Positions 1 through 8,730 of a DNA stretch of 64,000 nt are shown piece after piece. Numbering within the stretch: position 1 is the first letter of the stretch; each line of letters starts with the position of its first letter. Origin of the DNA: Bradyrhizobium sp. SRL28 (GTDB taxonomy: Bacteria > Pseudomonadota > Alphaproteobacteria > Rhizobiales > Xanthobacteraceae). A program made the position numbers and the translations under genes. Below the pieces are notes generated by a model. The model saw only the letters and a program-made list of their open reading frames with translations. It was not told where the DNA came from and did no database searches. The DNA is taken from contig NZ_JAHEAG010000004.1 of NCBI RefSeq assembly GCF_018596315.1, positions 310,001-374,000 of the forward strand. The letters are read 5' to 3'.

Positions 1-584
1 AGCGCGCGGTCTACGACACGATCATGCTCGATAATGCCGTTCGCCTGACGCGGGATTGGGCGCGCGCTCGCGGCGATGACACCCTGATCCTGGTACTGGC
101 GGACCACAATCATCCGAACAGCCTGGTCGGGACCATCAATGACGATATGAGCACGACGCCCAACGTGCCGCTGCGCGAGCGCGTCGGCGTCTACGAGAAG
201 GCTGGTTTTCCCAACTATCCGGCGCCCGATGCCGAGGGCTATCCGGCGCGCGTGGACGTCAGCAAGCGTCTTGCCATCTTCTCCGCCAGCCTGCCGGATC
301 ATTACGAGACCTTCCGTCCCAAGCTCGATAATCCGAACGAGCCGACCGTGAAGGGGGAGCAGGCCGAGAGCTTCAAGGCCAACGACAAGTACAAGGATGT
401 TCCCGGCGTCGTGCTGCGCTTCGGCAATCTGCCGGCGATGATCGGCGCCAGCGTTCATTCGGGCGAGGACGTCATCCTGACCGCCACCGGGCCGGGGAGC
501 GATCGGGTGCGCGGCTCGATGGACAATACCGAAGTCTTCCGGGTCATGGCCGATGCGCTCGGACTCGCGGCGGCGGGACCGTAG
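1..584 (+). CDS. Alkaline phosphatase, C-terminal part (5' end outside window)
   Basis: The reading frame is open from the first bases of the window (frame beginning at base 3), so the gene starts upstream. The visible 193 or so residues contain TLILVLADHNH, which matches the metal-binding Asp-His segment near the C-terminus of PhoA-type alkaline phosphatases (usually TADHxH). Later come a conserved histidine in ASVHSGEDV and the typical ending TEVFRVMADALGL, as in the phoA family where HTGEDV ligates zinc. The enzyme hydrolyses phosphomonoesters in the periplasm. The signal peptide and nucleophilic Ser lie outside the window. The next gene, on the other strand, converges on it with only 24 bases between. 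Confidence 0.85.
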   Translation, partial: RAVYDTIMLDNAVRLTRDWARARGDDTLILVLADHNHPNSLVGTINDDMSTTPNVPLRERVGVYEKAGFPNYPAPDAEGYPARVDVSKRLAIFSASLPDHYETFRPKLDNPNEPTVKGEQAESFKANDKYKDVPGVVLRFGNLPAMIGASVHSGEDVILTATGPGSDRVRGSMDNTEVFRVMADALGLAAAGP

Positions 585-608
585 CTTCGCACCAGGGCTT
601 CTTGCGCG

Positions 609-1253
609 TCAGGAAAGCGGCGACGGGGCGAACATCAGCTTGACGCAGCTTCGAAAGAGCAGGACCTGCCGTTCGAGCCGGCTGGGATCGTTAAGCGTCT
701 TGGACATGATGATGGCGCCGTCGACGATGCAGGACAGCATGTCGGCGACATCGTCGAGATCGACCGGCTCTCTTGGCGGATACACTGCGGCTATGCCGTC
801 AAGAATCTTGCGAAAGCGCGCGTTCCAGTCGCGCACGGATTGCGCGGTGAGCTCGCGAACCTCGCGATCGAACAGCCGTTCCTGATAGCAGATGCTCGCG
901 ATCAGGCAGCCCGGATGCCCGCTCGGCAGGTCGGCCATCGTTTCTGCGAGCAGCTTCAGTGAAATGAGGAAGGCCTGCAGCGGATCGTCGGACAATTGAC
1001 GGCCGCGCGCGAAAATTTCGTCGAACAGGTGGTCGTTGGTCGCGACATATCGGCGAAGCATTTCACGTGCGAGCGCGTTCTTGTCCTTGAAGTGATAGAA
1101 GAAGCCGCTCTTGGTGAGGCCGGCCTCGGCGATCACTTCGTCGATCGAGGTCGCGCCAAATCCCTTGGCGAGTACGGCGGCTTCCGCGATCTCGAGAATT
1201 CGCTCACGCGTTGCCTCGCCCTTGCTCATCCGGGGTTCCAGAACTGCACTCAT
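609..1253 (-). CDS. TetR/AcrR family transcriptional regulator
   Basis: This 214-residue protein has an N-terminal TetR-type helix-turn-helix at about residues 10-55: TRERILEIAEAAVLAKGF, then TSIDEVIAEAGLTKSGFFYHF and DKNALAREML, which follow the family pattern closely. The C-terminal half is helical, with HPGCLIASICYQERLF, and is the likely ligand and dimerisation domain. It is expected to repress a nearby or divergent gene. The divergent neighbour is the homocysteine S-methyltransferase gene starting at 1459, about 200 bases away, which is a candidate target by position only. An internal start at Met9 is possible. Confidence 0.9.
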   Translation of the reverse strand: MSAVLEPRMSKGEATRERILEIAEAAVLAKGFGATSIDEVIAEAGLTKSGFFYHFKDKNALAREMLRRYVATNDHLFDEIFARGRQLSDDPLQAFLISLKLLAETMADLPSGHPGCLIASICYQERLFDREVRELTAQSVRDWNARFRKILDGIAAVYPPREPVDLDDVADMLSCIVDGAIIMSKTLNDPSRLERQVLLFRSCVKLMFAPSPLS

Positions 1254-1458
1254 GGTACGGTTTCTCCACGGCCGGCAGCGGCACGGCTTTGCGTCTCAGG
1301 GTGCAACCTTTTGAATTCGTATCATTTTGCCGCATCTGGTTCATCCGCACCGCGAGCCGCCTAGGAAGCCGCGACACTATGAGGCACCAACATCGCCCGA
1401 CCCAGACGGGGCCGGGAACGACCTACCGACGGCTGGAAAAAGCTCCGGAGATATTGAG

Positions 1459-2415
1459 ATGGCCAAGTACAGAGACGATCTTCCGCAACGGCGTGGCGGC
1501 ATTTTCCTCACCGATGGCGGCATGGAAACGACGCTGATCTTTCACGAAGGAATCGAACTGCCGCATTTCGCCGCCTTCGTGCTGCTCGACAGCGCCGAAG
1601 GCCGGCAGCAGTTGAAGCAGTATTACGCGAGCTATCTCGCGGTCGCGCGCGAGCATGGGGTCGGTTTCGTGCTCGACAGCCCGACGTGGCGTGCCAATCC
1701 GGATTGGGGCACAATGCTTGGCTATGACGCGTCCGCGCTCAGGGCGATCAATGTCCGTTCGATCGCATTTCTTGACGAGTTGCGCGCCGGTTGGGAACGG
1801 CCAGGCGCGCCCTGCGTCATCAGCGGCGCCATCGGCCCGCGCGGCGACGGCTACAAGGCAGGCAATATGGAAGCCGACGAAGCCGAGGCCTACCATCGGG
1901 CGCAGATCGCGGCTTTTGTCGAGGGCGGCGCCGACATGGTCACCGCCTATACGCTCACCAGCATCAATGAAGCCATCGGTGTCGCACGCGCCGCCAGGTC
2001 GCTGGGGGTGCCAGCAGCCATTTCGTTTACCGTGGAGACCAACGGCCGCCTGGTGAAGGGTGAAACGTTGCGGGAGGCGATCGAGACCGTGGATCGCGAG
2101 ACGGATGGTTCGCCCGAATACTTCCTGATCAACTGCGCCCATCCAACGCATTTCGAAGATGCCTTGAAGGCGGGCGAGGCCTGGACGGCGCGTATCCATG
2201 GCGTCAGGGCCAACGCCTCGACGAAGAGCCATGCCGAGCTCGACGAATCCGTAACTTTGGATTCGGGAGATCCGTCCGACCTCGGGCGGCGTTACCTCAA
2301 TCTCAGAGGCGCGTTTCCGAAGATGCGTATTCTCGGCGGCTGCTGCGGCACCGATCACCGGCACGCCGCAGCCATTTGCGATGCCTGCGTGCCGCCGCGG
2401 GCGCTCAGCGCCTGA
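1459..2415 (+). CDS. Homocysteine S-methyltransferase family protein
   Basis: The 318-residue protein begins at an ATG preceded by GGAG eight bases upstream; the frame is open further upstream but that part has no family resemblance. LTDGGMETTLIF near the N-terminus and the zinc-binding cysteines in FLINCAHPTHF and LGGCCGTDHRH are the hallmark of the MmuM/BHMT/MetH homocysteine-binding domain. Members transfer a methyl group from S-methylmethionine, betaine or another donor to homocysteine; the donor cannot be read from the sequence. No cobalamin domain is present. It is divergent from the TetR regulator and may be under its control. Confidence 0.88.
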   Translation: MAKYRDDLPQRRGGIFLTDGGMETTLIFHEGIELPHFAAFVLLDSAEGRQQLKQYYASYLAVAREHGVGFVLDSPTWRANPDWGTMLGYDASALRAINVRSIAFLDELRAGWERPGAPCVISGAIGPRGDGYKAGNMEADEAEAYHRAQIAAFVEGGADMVTAYTLTSINEAIGVARAARSLGVPAAISFTVETNGRLVKGETLREAIETVDRETDGSPEYFLINCAHPTHFEDALKAGEAWTARIHGVRANASTKSHAELDESVTLDSGDPSDLGRRYLNLRGAFPKMRILGGCCGTDHRHAAAICDACVPPRALSA

Positions 2416-2420
2416 CGATA

Positions 2421-2533
2421 GCGTTTTCGAGCGAAAGCCTGCCCCGGACTTGATCCGGGGTGGATACCGTTTCGCATAGCAATCAAGCTTGCGCAGATTG
2501 CGTAGACTTATCTGCGGTAGAAAACGCGTCAAC
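2421..2533. repeat. Intergenic repeat, family I (GCGTTTTC ... GAAAACGCGTCAA)
   Basis: The element is bounded by GCGTTTTC on the left and GAAAACGCGTCAA on the right. It contains an internal hairpin CCCCGG-ACTTGAT-CCGGGG. The ends match those of the elements at 22312-22361 and 60781-60830. It lies between the convergent methyltransferase and OmpA-type genes. Confidence 0.6.
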
Positions 2534-2540
2534 CAAGAAG

Positions 2541-2576
2541 CACAAAAAATGGCCGGGATTGCTCCCGGCCATTTTC
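2541..2576 (-). terminator. Rho-independent terminator of the OmpA-type gene
   Basis: Perfect stem AAAATGGCCGGGA / TCCCGGCCATTTT with a TTGC loop. Read on the minus strand it ends in a run of T residues, 18 bases past the stop codon of the OmpA-type gene. Read the other way it also ends in four Ts, so it may serve both convergent genes. Confidence 0.85.
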
Positions 2577-2593
2577 ATTTGCGATGACCTGTC

Positions 2594-4609
2594 TTATCGC
2601 CGCGGCGGCGCGGTGCCGGGCGGGGGCGGCGGCAGCGACGCCTGTCCGCCGTTAAGCAGCGGCGTGATGTTGCGGATGGTGACGCGCCGGTTGATCGGAC
2701 TCGGCCCGTCGATCGCCTCCTTCAGATACTGCTCACCGTAGCCTTGCGAGGTCAGGTTTTCCGCCGGCACGTTGAACTGCTGCGTCAGCAAGGTGGCCGC
2801 CGATTCGGCGCGACGGTCCGACAGCGACAGATTGTCGACGTCGTTGCCGACCGCGTCGGTGTGGCCCTCGATCAGGAACACCGCGCGCGGATTTTCCTGG
2901 ATCGCGCGGTTGAGGCCGTCGGCGATCGCCTGCAGCTTCGCCGCCTGATCGGGGGGAACTTCCCACGATCCGAGTTCGAAGTTGATGGTGTTGACATCGA
3001 TGCTCGGCATCCGCTGGCGCACGGTCGGGCTGTAGCGGATTTCGTCCAGCGAATAACGCCGTTCGATCCGTTCCACCGGCGGCGCCATCATGGTCTCGTA
3101 GAGCACCTCCGGCGACGCCTCCTCGGAATCGACGATGTAGCGGTTGTAGGGAATGCGGACCACCGGCGGCGCCAGGGCGACGTAGAATCCGCCGCCCCCG
3201 CGCGGATCGCGGTAGCTGTTGTCGATGATGATGATCTCGCGGCCGCGCTGGTCGCGGCGGATACGGCGCATCAATTGACCGTCGCGGCCGGTCACGGTGA
3301 TCACCTGCGTGCCGTCAGGCCGGATCACGACGGTGCGGGTCTCGCCACCGACGGTCTGGGTCTGGATATCACGCGCGCCGTAGCGGAAGCGGTCCACCTC
3401 GTTGTGGCGGACATATTGCTGTCCGCCGGGATCGCGAATGATGATCCGGCCGGGCTCGGTGATGATGGTGCGGCCGCCCTGCTGGCTCTCGCGACGCTGG
3501 CCGCGGAAGTCGTCAAGGCGCTGCGGTCCGGACCGTGGCGCACCCGGGGCAATGACTCTAAGCCCAGCGTCCGGCGGCGGGGCTGCTGGCAGCGGTGCGG
3601 TGACCTGAGGAGCCTGGCGGAAGGCCGGCGCGACGGTCGGCGGGGCGTTTTGTGCCCGGCCGGCCGGTGGCGTGGCGTTTGGCGCACCCGGAACGGCGGT
3701 TGGCGCGGTGGTGGCCGCGCCTCCTGGAGCCGTGGGAGCAGCCGCCGGCGGCGTTGCACCCGGAGCGACGGGAGTGCCAGCGCTCGGCGCAGCAGGCGGC
3801 GGCGCGCCGGGTCGTCCCGGTGGTGCGGTTGTCGGCGCGGTTGTCGGGGCACCCGCGCTCGGAGGTGGCGTCGGTGCTTCCGGCCGTCCCGGCGGTGTGG
3901 TCGGCGTTGTAGTCGGGGCGCCCGCACTCGGAGGCGTCGTCGTTGCTCCCGGTCGTCCCGGCGGTGGCGCCGTCGTCGTACTTCCGCCAGGCGGAGGGGC
4001 GGCCGTCGGCGGCGCTGTCGGAGCCGGCGTGGTGGCAGGCGCCGGCGGCTGCCTGGTGCCAGACGGCGGGGGCGGCGGCGGTACAGGTGATGGCGTCGCC
4101 TTCTGAGACGAAGGCGGCGGCGGTGGTGGCGTCGTCGGTGCGGCAGGTTGCTTCGGCGCCGCAGGCGCGGCTGCCGGCGGAGGAGGTGGCGGTGCCGTTG
4201 GGCGCGAAGGTGCAGCCGCAGGGGGCGGCGGCGGCGGAGTCGGTGCCTTCGGCGCGGCAGCCGGGGGAGGCGGCGGCGGCGTTGGGCGCGGGGGTGGTGC
4301 TGCCGCCGGAGGCGGCGGGGGTGGTGCTGGACGCGGCGGCGGAGCCGCAGCAGGCGGTGGGGGCGGAGGGGCTGCTGGACGCGGAGGTGCCGCGGCCGGG
4401 GGTGGCGGAGCAGCCGGCGCGGGCGCCTTCGGCGCGGCAGCCGGCGGCGGGGCACCCTTCGGCGCCTCCTTGGGCCTACCGCCCGGGCCGGTCTCTTCCT
4501 TGGCTTGCGCCACGACAATCGGCGCGGTCTGCGCATGCGATGCAGAGGTCGCGAGCTGCGTCGCCGTCAAAGCGGTCGTGGCGAGCAGCAGGATGCGTAG
4601 GTTTGTCAT
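2594..4609 (-). CDS. OmpA family outer-membrane/peptidoglycan-associated protein with long proline-rich region
   Basis: The 671-residue protein starts with a signal peptide (about residues 1-27, ending ATSASHAQ). Residues ~40-330 are dominated by Pro, Ala and Thr, with repeated blocks of the type PPPPPPAAAPPPRP followed by PTTTPPGRPEAP-like units. A middle region (~350-500) is rich in Arg and charged residues (RIIIRDPGGQQYVR). The C-terminus (~540-655) is an OmpA domain: INFELGSWEVP, FLIEGHTDAVGNDVDN, LSDRRAESAA and INRRVTIR. OmpA domains bind peptidoglycan from the outer membrane or periplasm. The Pro-rich stretch probably acts as an extended spacer across the periplasm, an inference. The repetitive coding sequence creates long antisense open frames that are not genes. 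Confidence 0.88.
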   Translation of the reverse strand: MTNLRILLLATTALTATQLATSASHAQTAPIVVAQAKEETGPGGRPKEAPKGAPPPAAAPKAPAPAAPPPPAAAPPRPAAPPPPPPAAAPPPRPAPPPPPPAAAPPPRPTPPPPPPAAAPKAPTPPPPPPAAAPSRPTAPPPPPPAAAPAAPKQPAAPTTPPPPPPSSQKATPSPVPPPPPPSGTRQPPAPATTPAPTAPPTAAPPPGGSTTTAPPPGRPGATTTPPSAGAPTTTPTTPPGRPEAPTPPPSAGAPTTAPTTAPPGRPGAPPPAAPSAGTPVAPGATPPAAAPTAPGGAATTAPTAVPGAPNATPPAGRAQNAPPTVAPAFRQAPQVTAPLPAAPPPDAGLRVIAPGAPRSGPQRLDDFRGQRRESQQGGRTIITEPGRIIIRDPGGQQYVRHNEVDRFRYGARDIQTQTVGGETRTVVIRPDGTQVITVTGRDGQLMRRIRRDQRGREIIIIDNSYRDPRGGGGFYVALAPPVVRIPYNRYIVDSEEASPEVLYETMMAPPVERIERRYSLDEIRYSPTVRQRMPSIDVNTINFELGSWEVPPDQAAKLQAIADGLNRAIQENPRAVFLIEGHTDAVGNDVDNLSLSDRRAESAATLLTQQFNVPAENLTSQGYGEQYLKEAIDGPSPINRRVTIRNITPLLNGGQASLPPPPPGTAPPRR

Positions 4610-4795
4610 GATATCCTTGGTCCCCGGAATAGGCCTGACAGCAACGGAACGGTCTTCATTGGCATGCCAGTTGGTCGATTGAACGGCTAATCATTAGGCC
4701 GGATTGTGGCGACCTACAAATGGTCGGATGCTTTTTATTTCATCGGCGCAATGGGTTGCATGCACCATTATTCATTGCGCGTTCAGGCTGTGCGT

Positions 4796-5026
4796 TCATG
4801 TGGTCCCTTGATCGGTAGCGGGGTTGGGAGTGCGGGGGCCGTTCGGCCCGCGTACCGGTAACTCATCCGGCACCTTGCCCGGCAACTCCTGCGGTTGTGG
4901 TGGTTGACCGGGTTCACGGAGCGGTGGTGGCACTTCCGGACGAGGATTGCCTGGAGGGCTCTCTTGCGGCGGCTCGGTCGGTTGTCCCGGTGTCGCCGGC
5001 GGTATCTCCGGCGGTTCGATCGGCAT
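4796..5026 (-). CDS. Small proline-rich protein of unknown function
   Basis: A 76-residue frame beginning at ATG 5026, with AGGAG five bases upstream; a GTG one codon earlier is too close to the Shine-Dalgarno sequence. About a third of the residues are proline (PPEIPPATPGQP, PPQESPPGNPRP, PPLREPGQPPQP), with many Glu and Gln. There is no signal peptide or membrane segment, and it is probably disordered. The good ribosome-binding site argues that it is a real gene; the composition could also arise by chance in GC-rich DNA. It lies 81 bases from the VOC gene on the same strand. Confidence 0.5.
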   Translation of the reverse strand: MPIEPPEIPPATPGQPTEPPQESPPGNPRPEVPPPLREPGQPPQPQELPGKVPDELPVRGPNGPRTPNPATDQGTT

Positions 5027-5107
5027 CACATCTCCTGAAGTTTCAACTCCAGGAACATAACGGCGACGCGGGCGTGAAGTTCCCGCGCGCCGCGCGAATG
5101 GAACCGG

Positions 5108-5494
5108 TCAGGCCGGTGCGTGGCAGACGGCTTCGATATTGTGGCCATCGGGATCGAGCACGAACGCGCCGTAATAATTCGGATGGTAGTGCGCTCGAAT
5201 TCCGGGCGCGCCGTTGTCGCGCCCGCCGGCCGCCATGGCTGCCTTGTAGAAGGCGTCCACCGTCGCACGGTCCTTGGCCACGATCGCGACATGGAGCGGC
5301 TTGTCCAACCCGCCTTCGCCGCCGATCCAGAAATCGGGCTTTCCATCGGCGCCGAAACCTGCGGCGGGATCGTGGCCGTGTTGTTCCTGAGTGACTTCCA
5401 TCACGAGGGTGTAGTCGAGCGGCGCCAGGGCTTTCAGATAGAAGGCCTTGGAGCGTTCGTAGTCCGAAACCGGAAATCCGACGTGGTCGATCAT
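5108..5494 (-). CDS. VOC (glyoxalase/bleomycin resistance) family protein
   Basis: The 128-residue start MIDHVGFPVSDYERSKAFY is the usual opening of a single-domain VOC protein, preceded by GGAG. The metal-binding pattern is visible: His4 in the first beta strand, His68 in PLHVAIVAKD, and FVLDPDGHNIEAVCH near the C-terminus, which carries the conserved Glu. Such proteins are small metal-dependent dioxygenases, isomerases or antibiotic-binding proteins; the substrate cannot be assigned. It follows the FkbM gene with 35 bases between and may be co-transcribed. Confidence 0.85.
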   Translation of the reverse strand: MIDHVGFPVSDYERSKAFYLKALAPLDYTLVMEVTQEQHGHDPAAGFGADGKPDFWIGGEGGLDKPLHVAIVAKDRATVDAFYKAAMAAGGRDNGAPGIRAHYHPNYYGAFVLDPDGHNIEAVCHAPA

Positions 5495-5529
5495 CAAGGT
5501 CTCCCTGCGGTTTGAAGGAACGCAAAAAT

Positions 5530-6357
5530 TCAGCCTCGCGCCAGCAGCGTGTTGCTGCGGGTCTTGCCCGTCTCGATATAACCCCGCGCGCGGATGTCGG
5601 CGATGCAGTCTGCCAGCCACTCGTCCTTCGACAGATGCTCGATCACGATCGCGCGCGGCCACAATGCCTGCGGTGCGTCGGCGAAGAAGCCGGTCAGCAC
5701 GCGATCCTCAAAACCCTCGACGTCGATCTTGAGCGCGTCGACATGCGCGACAGCGGCCTCTTCGAGGATGCGCTGCAGCCGCAGCGACGGCACCTTGATC
5801 GCCTTGCCGGAGGCCTCGCCCGACACGATGTGGCTGGCGCCGAGATTGTCGCCGTCGGTTTCGATCAGCAATTCGCCATCAGCAGGGCCGGCGGCGGCTG
5901 CGACCAGTCGCACCTGGGTGTAGCCGGAGGCTGTGTTGTTGAAGGCGAGCCGCGCATGGGTCACCGGGTGCGGTTCGATCGCGATCACCTTGCCGCCGGC
6001 GCCGACATGACGCGCCAGCGCAAGCGCATAGGTGCCGACATTGGCGCCGACATCGACGAATACGCCACCCGCGGGCACATGCGCACGCAAGAAATCCAGC
6101 TCCTCGATGTTGTAGGCGGGGTTGAACAGCGCGCCGCGCTCGGTGGCGCTGGCCTGGTGGTAGAAGCGGAACGAGGCGCCCTGGTATGGCACGTCGACGG
6201 GACCCGCGCGCAGCAGATTCACCAGCCGCGACAGCCAGGGGCGAAACGCGCCGCGCTTCAGCCGCGTGCGGTGGGCCAGCGAGATGATCGCGGCCTGTGC
6301 GGCATTCGGGGCGAAGGCGCCGAACGGCGCGGGCGAAGGATCGTTATCGAGCGTCAA
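5530..6357 (-). CDS. FkbM family SAM-dependent methyltransferase
   Basis: The 275-residue protein most likely starts at the TTG at 6357 (sequence LTLDNDPS), which has GAGG eight bases upstream. The longer open frame runs into the two intergenic repeats at 6418-6632 and would not be native coding sequence. The Rossmann SAM-binding motif VFVDVGANVGTYALALA (about residues 120-136) is followed by VIAIEPHP, and the C-terminal half has the FkbM signature VDALKIDVEGFEDRVL. FkbM enzymes O-methylate sugars or small metabolites. No glycan or polyketide cluster surrounds it, so the substrate is unknown. Confidence 0.83.
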   Translation of the reverse strand: MTLDNDPSPAPFGAFAPNAAQAAIISLAHRTRLKRGAFRPWLSRLVNLLRAGPVDVPYQGASFRFYHQASATERGALFNPAYNIEELDFLRAHVPAGGVFVDVGANVGTYALALARHVGAGGKVIAIEPHPVTHARLAFNNTASGYTQVRLVAAAAGPADGELLIETDGDNLGASHIVSGEASGKAIKVPSLRLQRILEEAAVAHVDALKIDVEGFEDRVLTGFFADAPQALWPRAIVIEHLSKDEWLADCIADIRARGYIETGKTRSNTLLARG

Positions 6358-6417
6358 GCAAAAGTCCTCGGTGAAGCGGCGGCATGCATAGCCGGTTTTG
6401 GGGCGGCGAAACAGTCT

Positions 6418-6501
6418 GTAGCCCGGGTGAAGCGAAGCGTAACCCGGGATGTCTCTCGGCTGAGAAGAATCCCGGATTGCGCTTCGCTCCATCCGGGCTA
6501 C
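6418..6501. repeat. Intergenic palindromic repeat, family A copy 1
   Basis: Starts GTAGCCCGGGTGAAGCG and ends CGCTCCATCCGGGCTAC; the two arms are imperfect inverted repeats with an inner pair CCCGGGAT / ATCCCGG. Seven further copies occur in the window. Confidence 0.85.
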
Positions 6502-6554
6502 GCTTGCACATCGTGCCACGAATGGGGCGGGTCCAGTGCGCCGCAGCCTATCCG

Positions 6555-6632
6555 CGTCATTGCGAGCGAAGCGAAGCAATCCATAGTGCGGCAAGCGGAG
6601 AGGTGGATTGCTTCGCTTCGCTCGCAATGACG
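6555..6632. repeat. Intergenic palindromic repeat, family B copy 1
   Basis: Left arm CGTCATTGCGAGCGAAGCG continues into AAGCAATCCA; the right arm TGGATTGCTTCGCTTCGCTC ends AATGACG. Nearly perfect long inverted repeat, with a second copy at 44534-44617. Confidence 0.85.
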
Positions 6633-6676
6633 GATGGAGAGATCGTGCACCCCACTGAGGGGAGAAGGGGAAGAAA

Positions 6677-8680
6677 CTACGCCGCCTTCTTGGCAGCCTG
6701 GCGATGGCGCAGGAAGCGGCCGAGCAGGCGGCGTTTGCCCTTGCGTGGGATCAGGTCGATGTCGCTGACCAGCTTGGCGCCGCCCTTGCGCCGTTCCAGC
6801 ACGATCTTGCGGCTGTGGAACGCCTCCAGCTCGACGCGATGGGCGACGCTGACGATGGTTGCCTTCGGTAGCTCCTTGATGACGATCTCCATCATCTTGT
6901 CCTGGCTCTTCTCGTCGAGCGCCGATGTCGCCTCGTCCAGCACCACGATGTCGGGGTTGTGCAGCAACAGCCGCGCAAATGCCAGCCGCTGCTTCTCGCC
7001 GCCAGAAAGCGTCTGGTCCCACGGCCCTTCTTCCTCGATCTTTTCCTTGAGATGATCGAGGCCGACCTTGTGCAGGGCCTCACCGATCCGCTCGATCGTC
7101 CAGTCGTCGGCGGCGCCGGGATAGGCGATGGCGCGGCGCAGCGTGCCGGACGGGATGTAAGGCTTCTGCGGCAGCATAAAGAGGCGGCGGTCGGGATGGA
7201 AATTGACGCTGCCGCCGCCCCATGGCCACAGCCCCGCCAGCGCTCGGACCAGCGTGCTCTTGCCGGTGCCGGATTCGCCGGCCACCAGCAACCGCTCGCC
7301 GGGTTCGATCGCCACTTCGGTCTCGCCGACAACAGCGGTGCCGTCGTCGAGCGTTACCGACAGATCGTTGAGGCTCAGCATGGTATCGCCTTTGGTTTCA
7401 CCGCGTTGGATGCGGCCGATGCCGTCGCCCCGCTCGGCGCGTTCGAGGCCGTCGAGCGACATCATCAGCGAAGCGATGCGGCGCGCGCAGGCGTTCCAGT
7501 CGGCGAGCCGTGGATAATTGTCGACCAGCCAGCCGAACGCGGTCTGCACGATGGTGAAGGCGGAAGCCGCCTGCATCACCTGTCCGAGCGTCATACTGCC
7601 GTCAAGAAACTTTGGCGCGCACAGCAACAGCGGCACCACGGGTGCAATGAGGCTCGATCCCTGCGACACCAGCGTGGTGCGCATGTGCTGGCCGGCGAGC
7701 CGCGCCCATTGCCGCAGGACCTTTGTAAATGTCTTGTCGATGCCGTCGCGCTCTTCCTCTTCGCCGCCGAGCAGGGCAATGCTTTCTCCGTTCTCGCGCA
7801 CGCGCGTCAGCGCGTAACGATACTCCGCCTCGGCCTGGTTCTTGTCCTCGGACACCTGCACAAAGCTTCGTCCGATCGTCATGATCGAGCCCGAGGCGAT
7901 CGCGGCGTAGACGATCGCGGCGATCACGAGGAAGCCGGGGATGGTGATGGTCGAGCCTGCCAGCGTCACCGTCAGCGCGCCGCCGATGGTCCAGAGCACG
8001 ATGATGAAGGTCGCGGCCGAAAGGAATGCCGATGTGACGCCGGCGACGAAGTCGACCGGGGAGTCGGTCGCGATCCTCAAATCCTCGGCGATGCGATATT
8101 CCGGATTCTGGTGGTCGCCGCCGACGAGGTTGAGCTGATAGTAACGGCCGCTGGCCAGCCAGCGCGATATCACCGCGCTTGTCAGCCAGGCGCGCCAGCG
8201 GCGCTGGATGCCCATGCGGGTGAACACCTGCGCCACGCCGAGCAGCACGCTGCCGATCGCGAGCGGAAAGAACACGGCGGCAAGGTAATAGACGGTCGCG
8301 GCTTCGCGCTTCTCGATGGCGTCGAAGATCGCGCGATTCCAGACATTGATGCCGTATTGAAAGCCGACATTGGCGATGATCAGGAGCAACAGTCCGATCG
8401 TAAACAGCCATGCCAGCCGGTCGCCGTTCTTGCCCCAATAGCCGCGCGCGCTGATCCAGAACCGCGTCAGCAGATAATCCTTGCGGGCCTGCTCGGCTTC
8501 CTCAGGTGATAATTCCGGATCGGGTTCGACAACCTCCGGCGGCGGTGGCTCGACATGGTCGCCGCCTTCCGCGGTGACTTCAACGAACTCCGATTTTTCT
8601 TCGGAATCCGGCGTGTTTGCGCCGGGGTCCGGTTTCTTGCTTGGTTTCTTCGCTGACGATTTGACGTTTGCTTTGCCCAT
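6677..8680 (-). CDS. ABC transporter, fused permease/ATPase of the SbmA/BacA-like type
   Basis: The 667-residue protein has an acidic, Lys- and Pro-rich N-terminal tail (residues 1-65), a membrane domain of about six helices (first IGLLLLIIANVGFQYGI) and a C-terminal ATPase. The permease half (TRFWISARGYWG, NVWNRAIFDAIEKRE, QNPEYRIAEDLR) matches the SbmA/BacA-like ABC_membrane_2 family. The ATPase has Walker A GESGTGKST, the signature LSGGEKQRLAFARLLL and Walker B IVVLDEATSALDE. Relatives in rhizobia and enterics handle peptides or very-long-chain fatty acids; unlike true SbmA/BacA this one carries its own ATPase, as E. coli YddA does. Substrate and direction are not evident. Confidence 0.88.
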   Translation of the reverse strand: MGKANVKSSAKKPSKKPDPGANTPDSEEKSEFVEVTAEGGDHVEPPPPEVVEPDPELSPEEAEQARKDYLLTRFWISARGYWGKNGDRLAWLFTIGLLLLIIANVGFQYGINVWNRAIFDAIEKREAATVYYLAAVFFPLAIGSVLLGVAQVFTRMGIQRRWRAWLTSAVISRWLASGRYYQLNLVGGDHQNPEYRIAEDLRIATDSPVDFVAGVTSAFLSAATFIIVLWTIGGALTVTLAGSTITIPGFLVIAAIVYAAIASGSIMTIGRSFVQVSEDKNQAEAEYRYALTRVRENGESIALLGGEEEERDGIDKTFTKVLRQWARLAGQHMRTTLVSQGSSLIAPVVPLLLCAPKFLDGSMTLGQVMQAASAFTIVQTAFGWLVDNYPRLADWNACARRIASLMMSLDGLERAERGDGIGRIQRGETKGDTMLSLNDLSVTLDDGTAVVGETEVAIEPGERLLVAGESGTGKSTLVRALAGLWPWGGGSVNFHPDRRLFMLPQKPYIPSGTLRRAIAYPGAADDWTIERIGEALHKVGLDHLKEKIEEEGPWDQTLSGGEKQRLAFARLLLHNPDIVVLDEATSALDEKSQDKMMEIVIKELPKATIVSVAHRVELEAFHSRKIVLERRKGGAKLVSDIDLIPRKGKRRLLGRFLRHRQAAKKAA

Positions 8681-8730
8681 GGCGGCACAACGGCAACCAA
8701 ATCAAAAGGTTCCAGCAGGTTCCGCTCCGC

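Larger units (their letters stand above)
6358..6676. other. Intergenic region of 319 bases made mostly of two repeats
   Basis: Between the ABC transporter and FkbM genes (both minus strand) lie a family A element (6418-6501) and a family B element (6555-6632), about 50 bases apart. I see no gene, and no clear terminator apart from the hairpins of the repeats. Confidence 0.7.

Noticed and set aside
2744..4600. Several long open frames on both strands across the OmpA-type gene (up to ~450 codons, Arg- or Gly/Ala-rich)
   Set aside because: They are frame shadows of the GC-rich Pro/Ala repeat region. The OmpA frame has a signal peptide, a recognisable domain and a terminator; the others have none of these.
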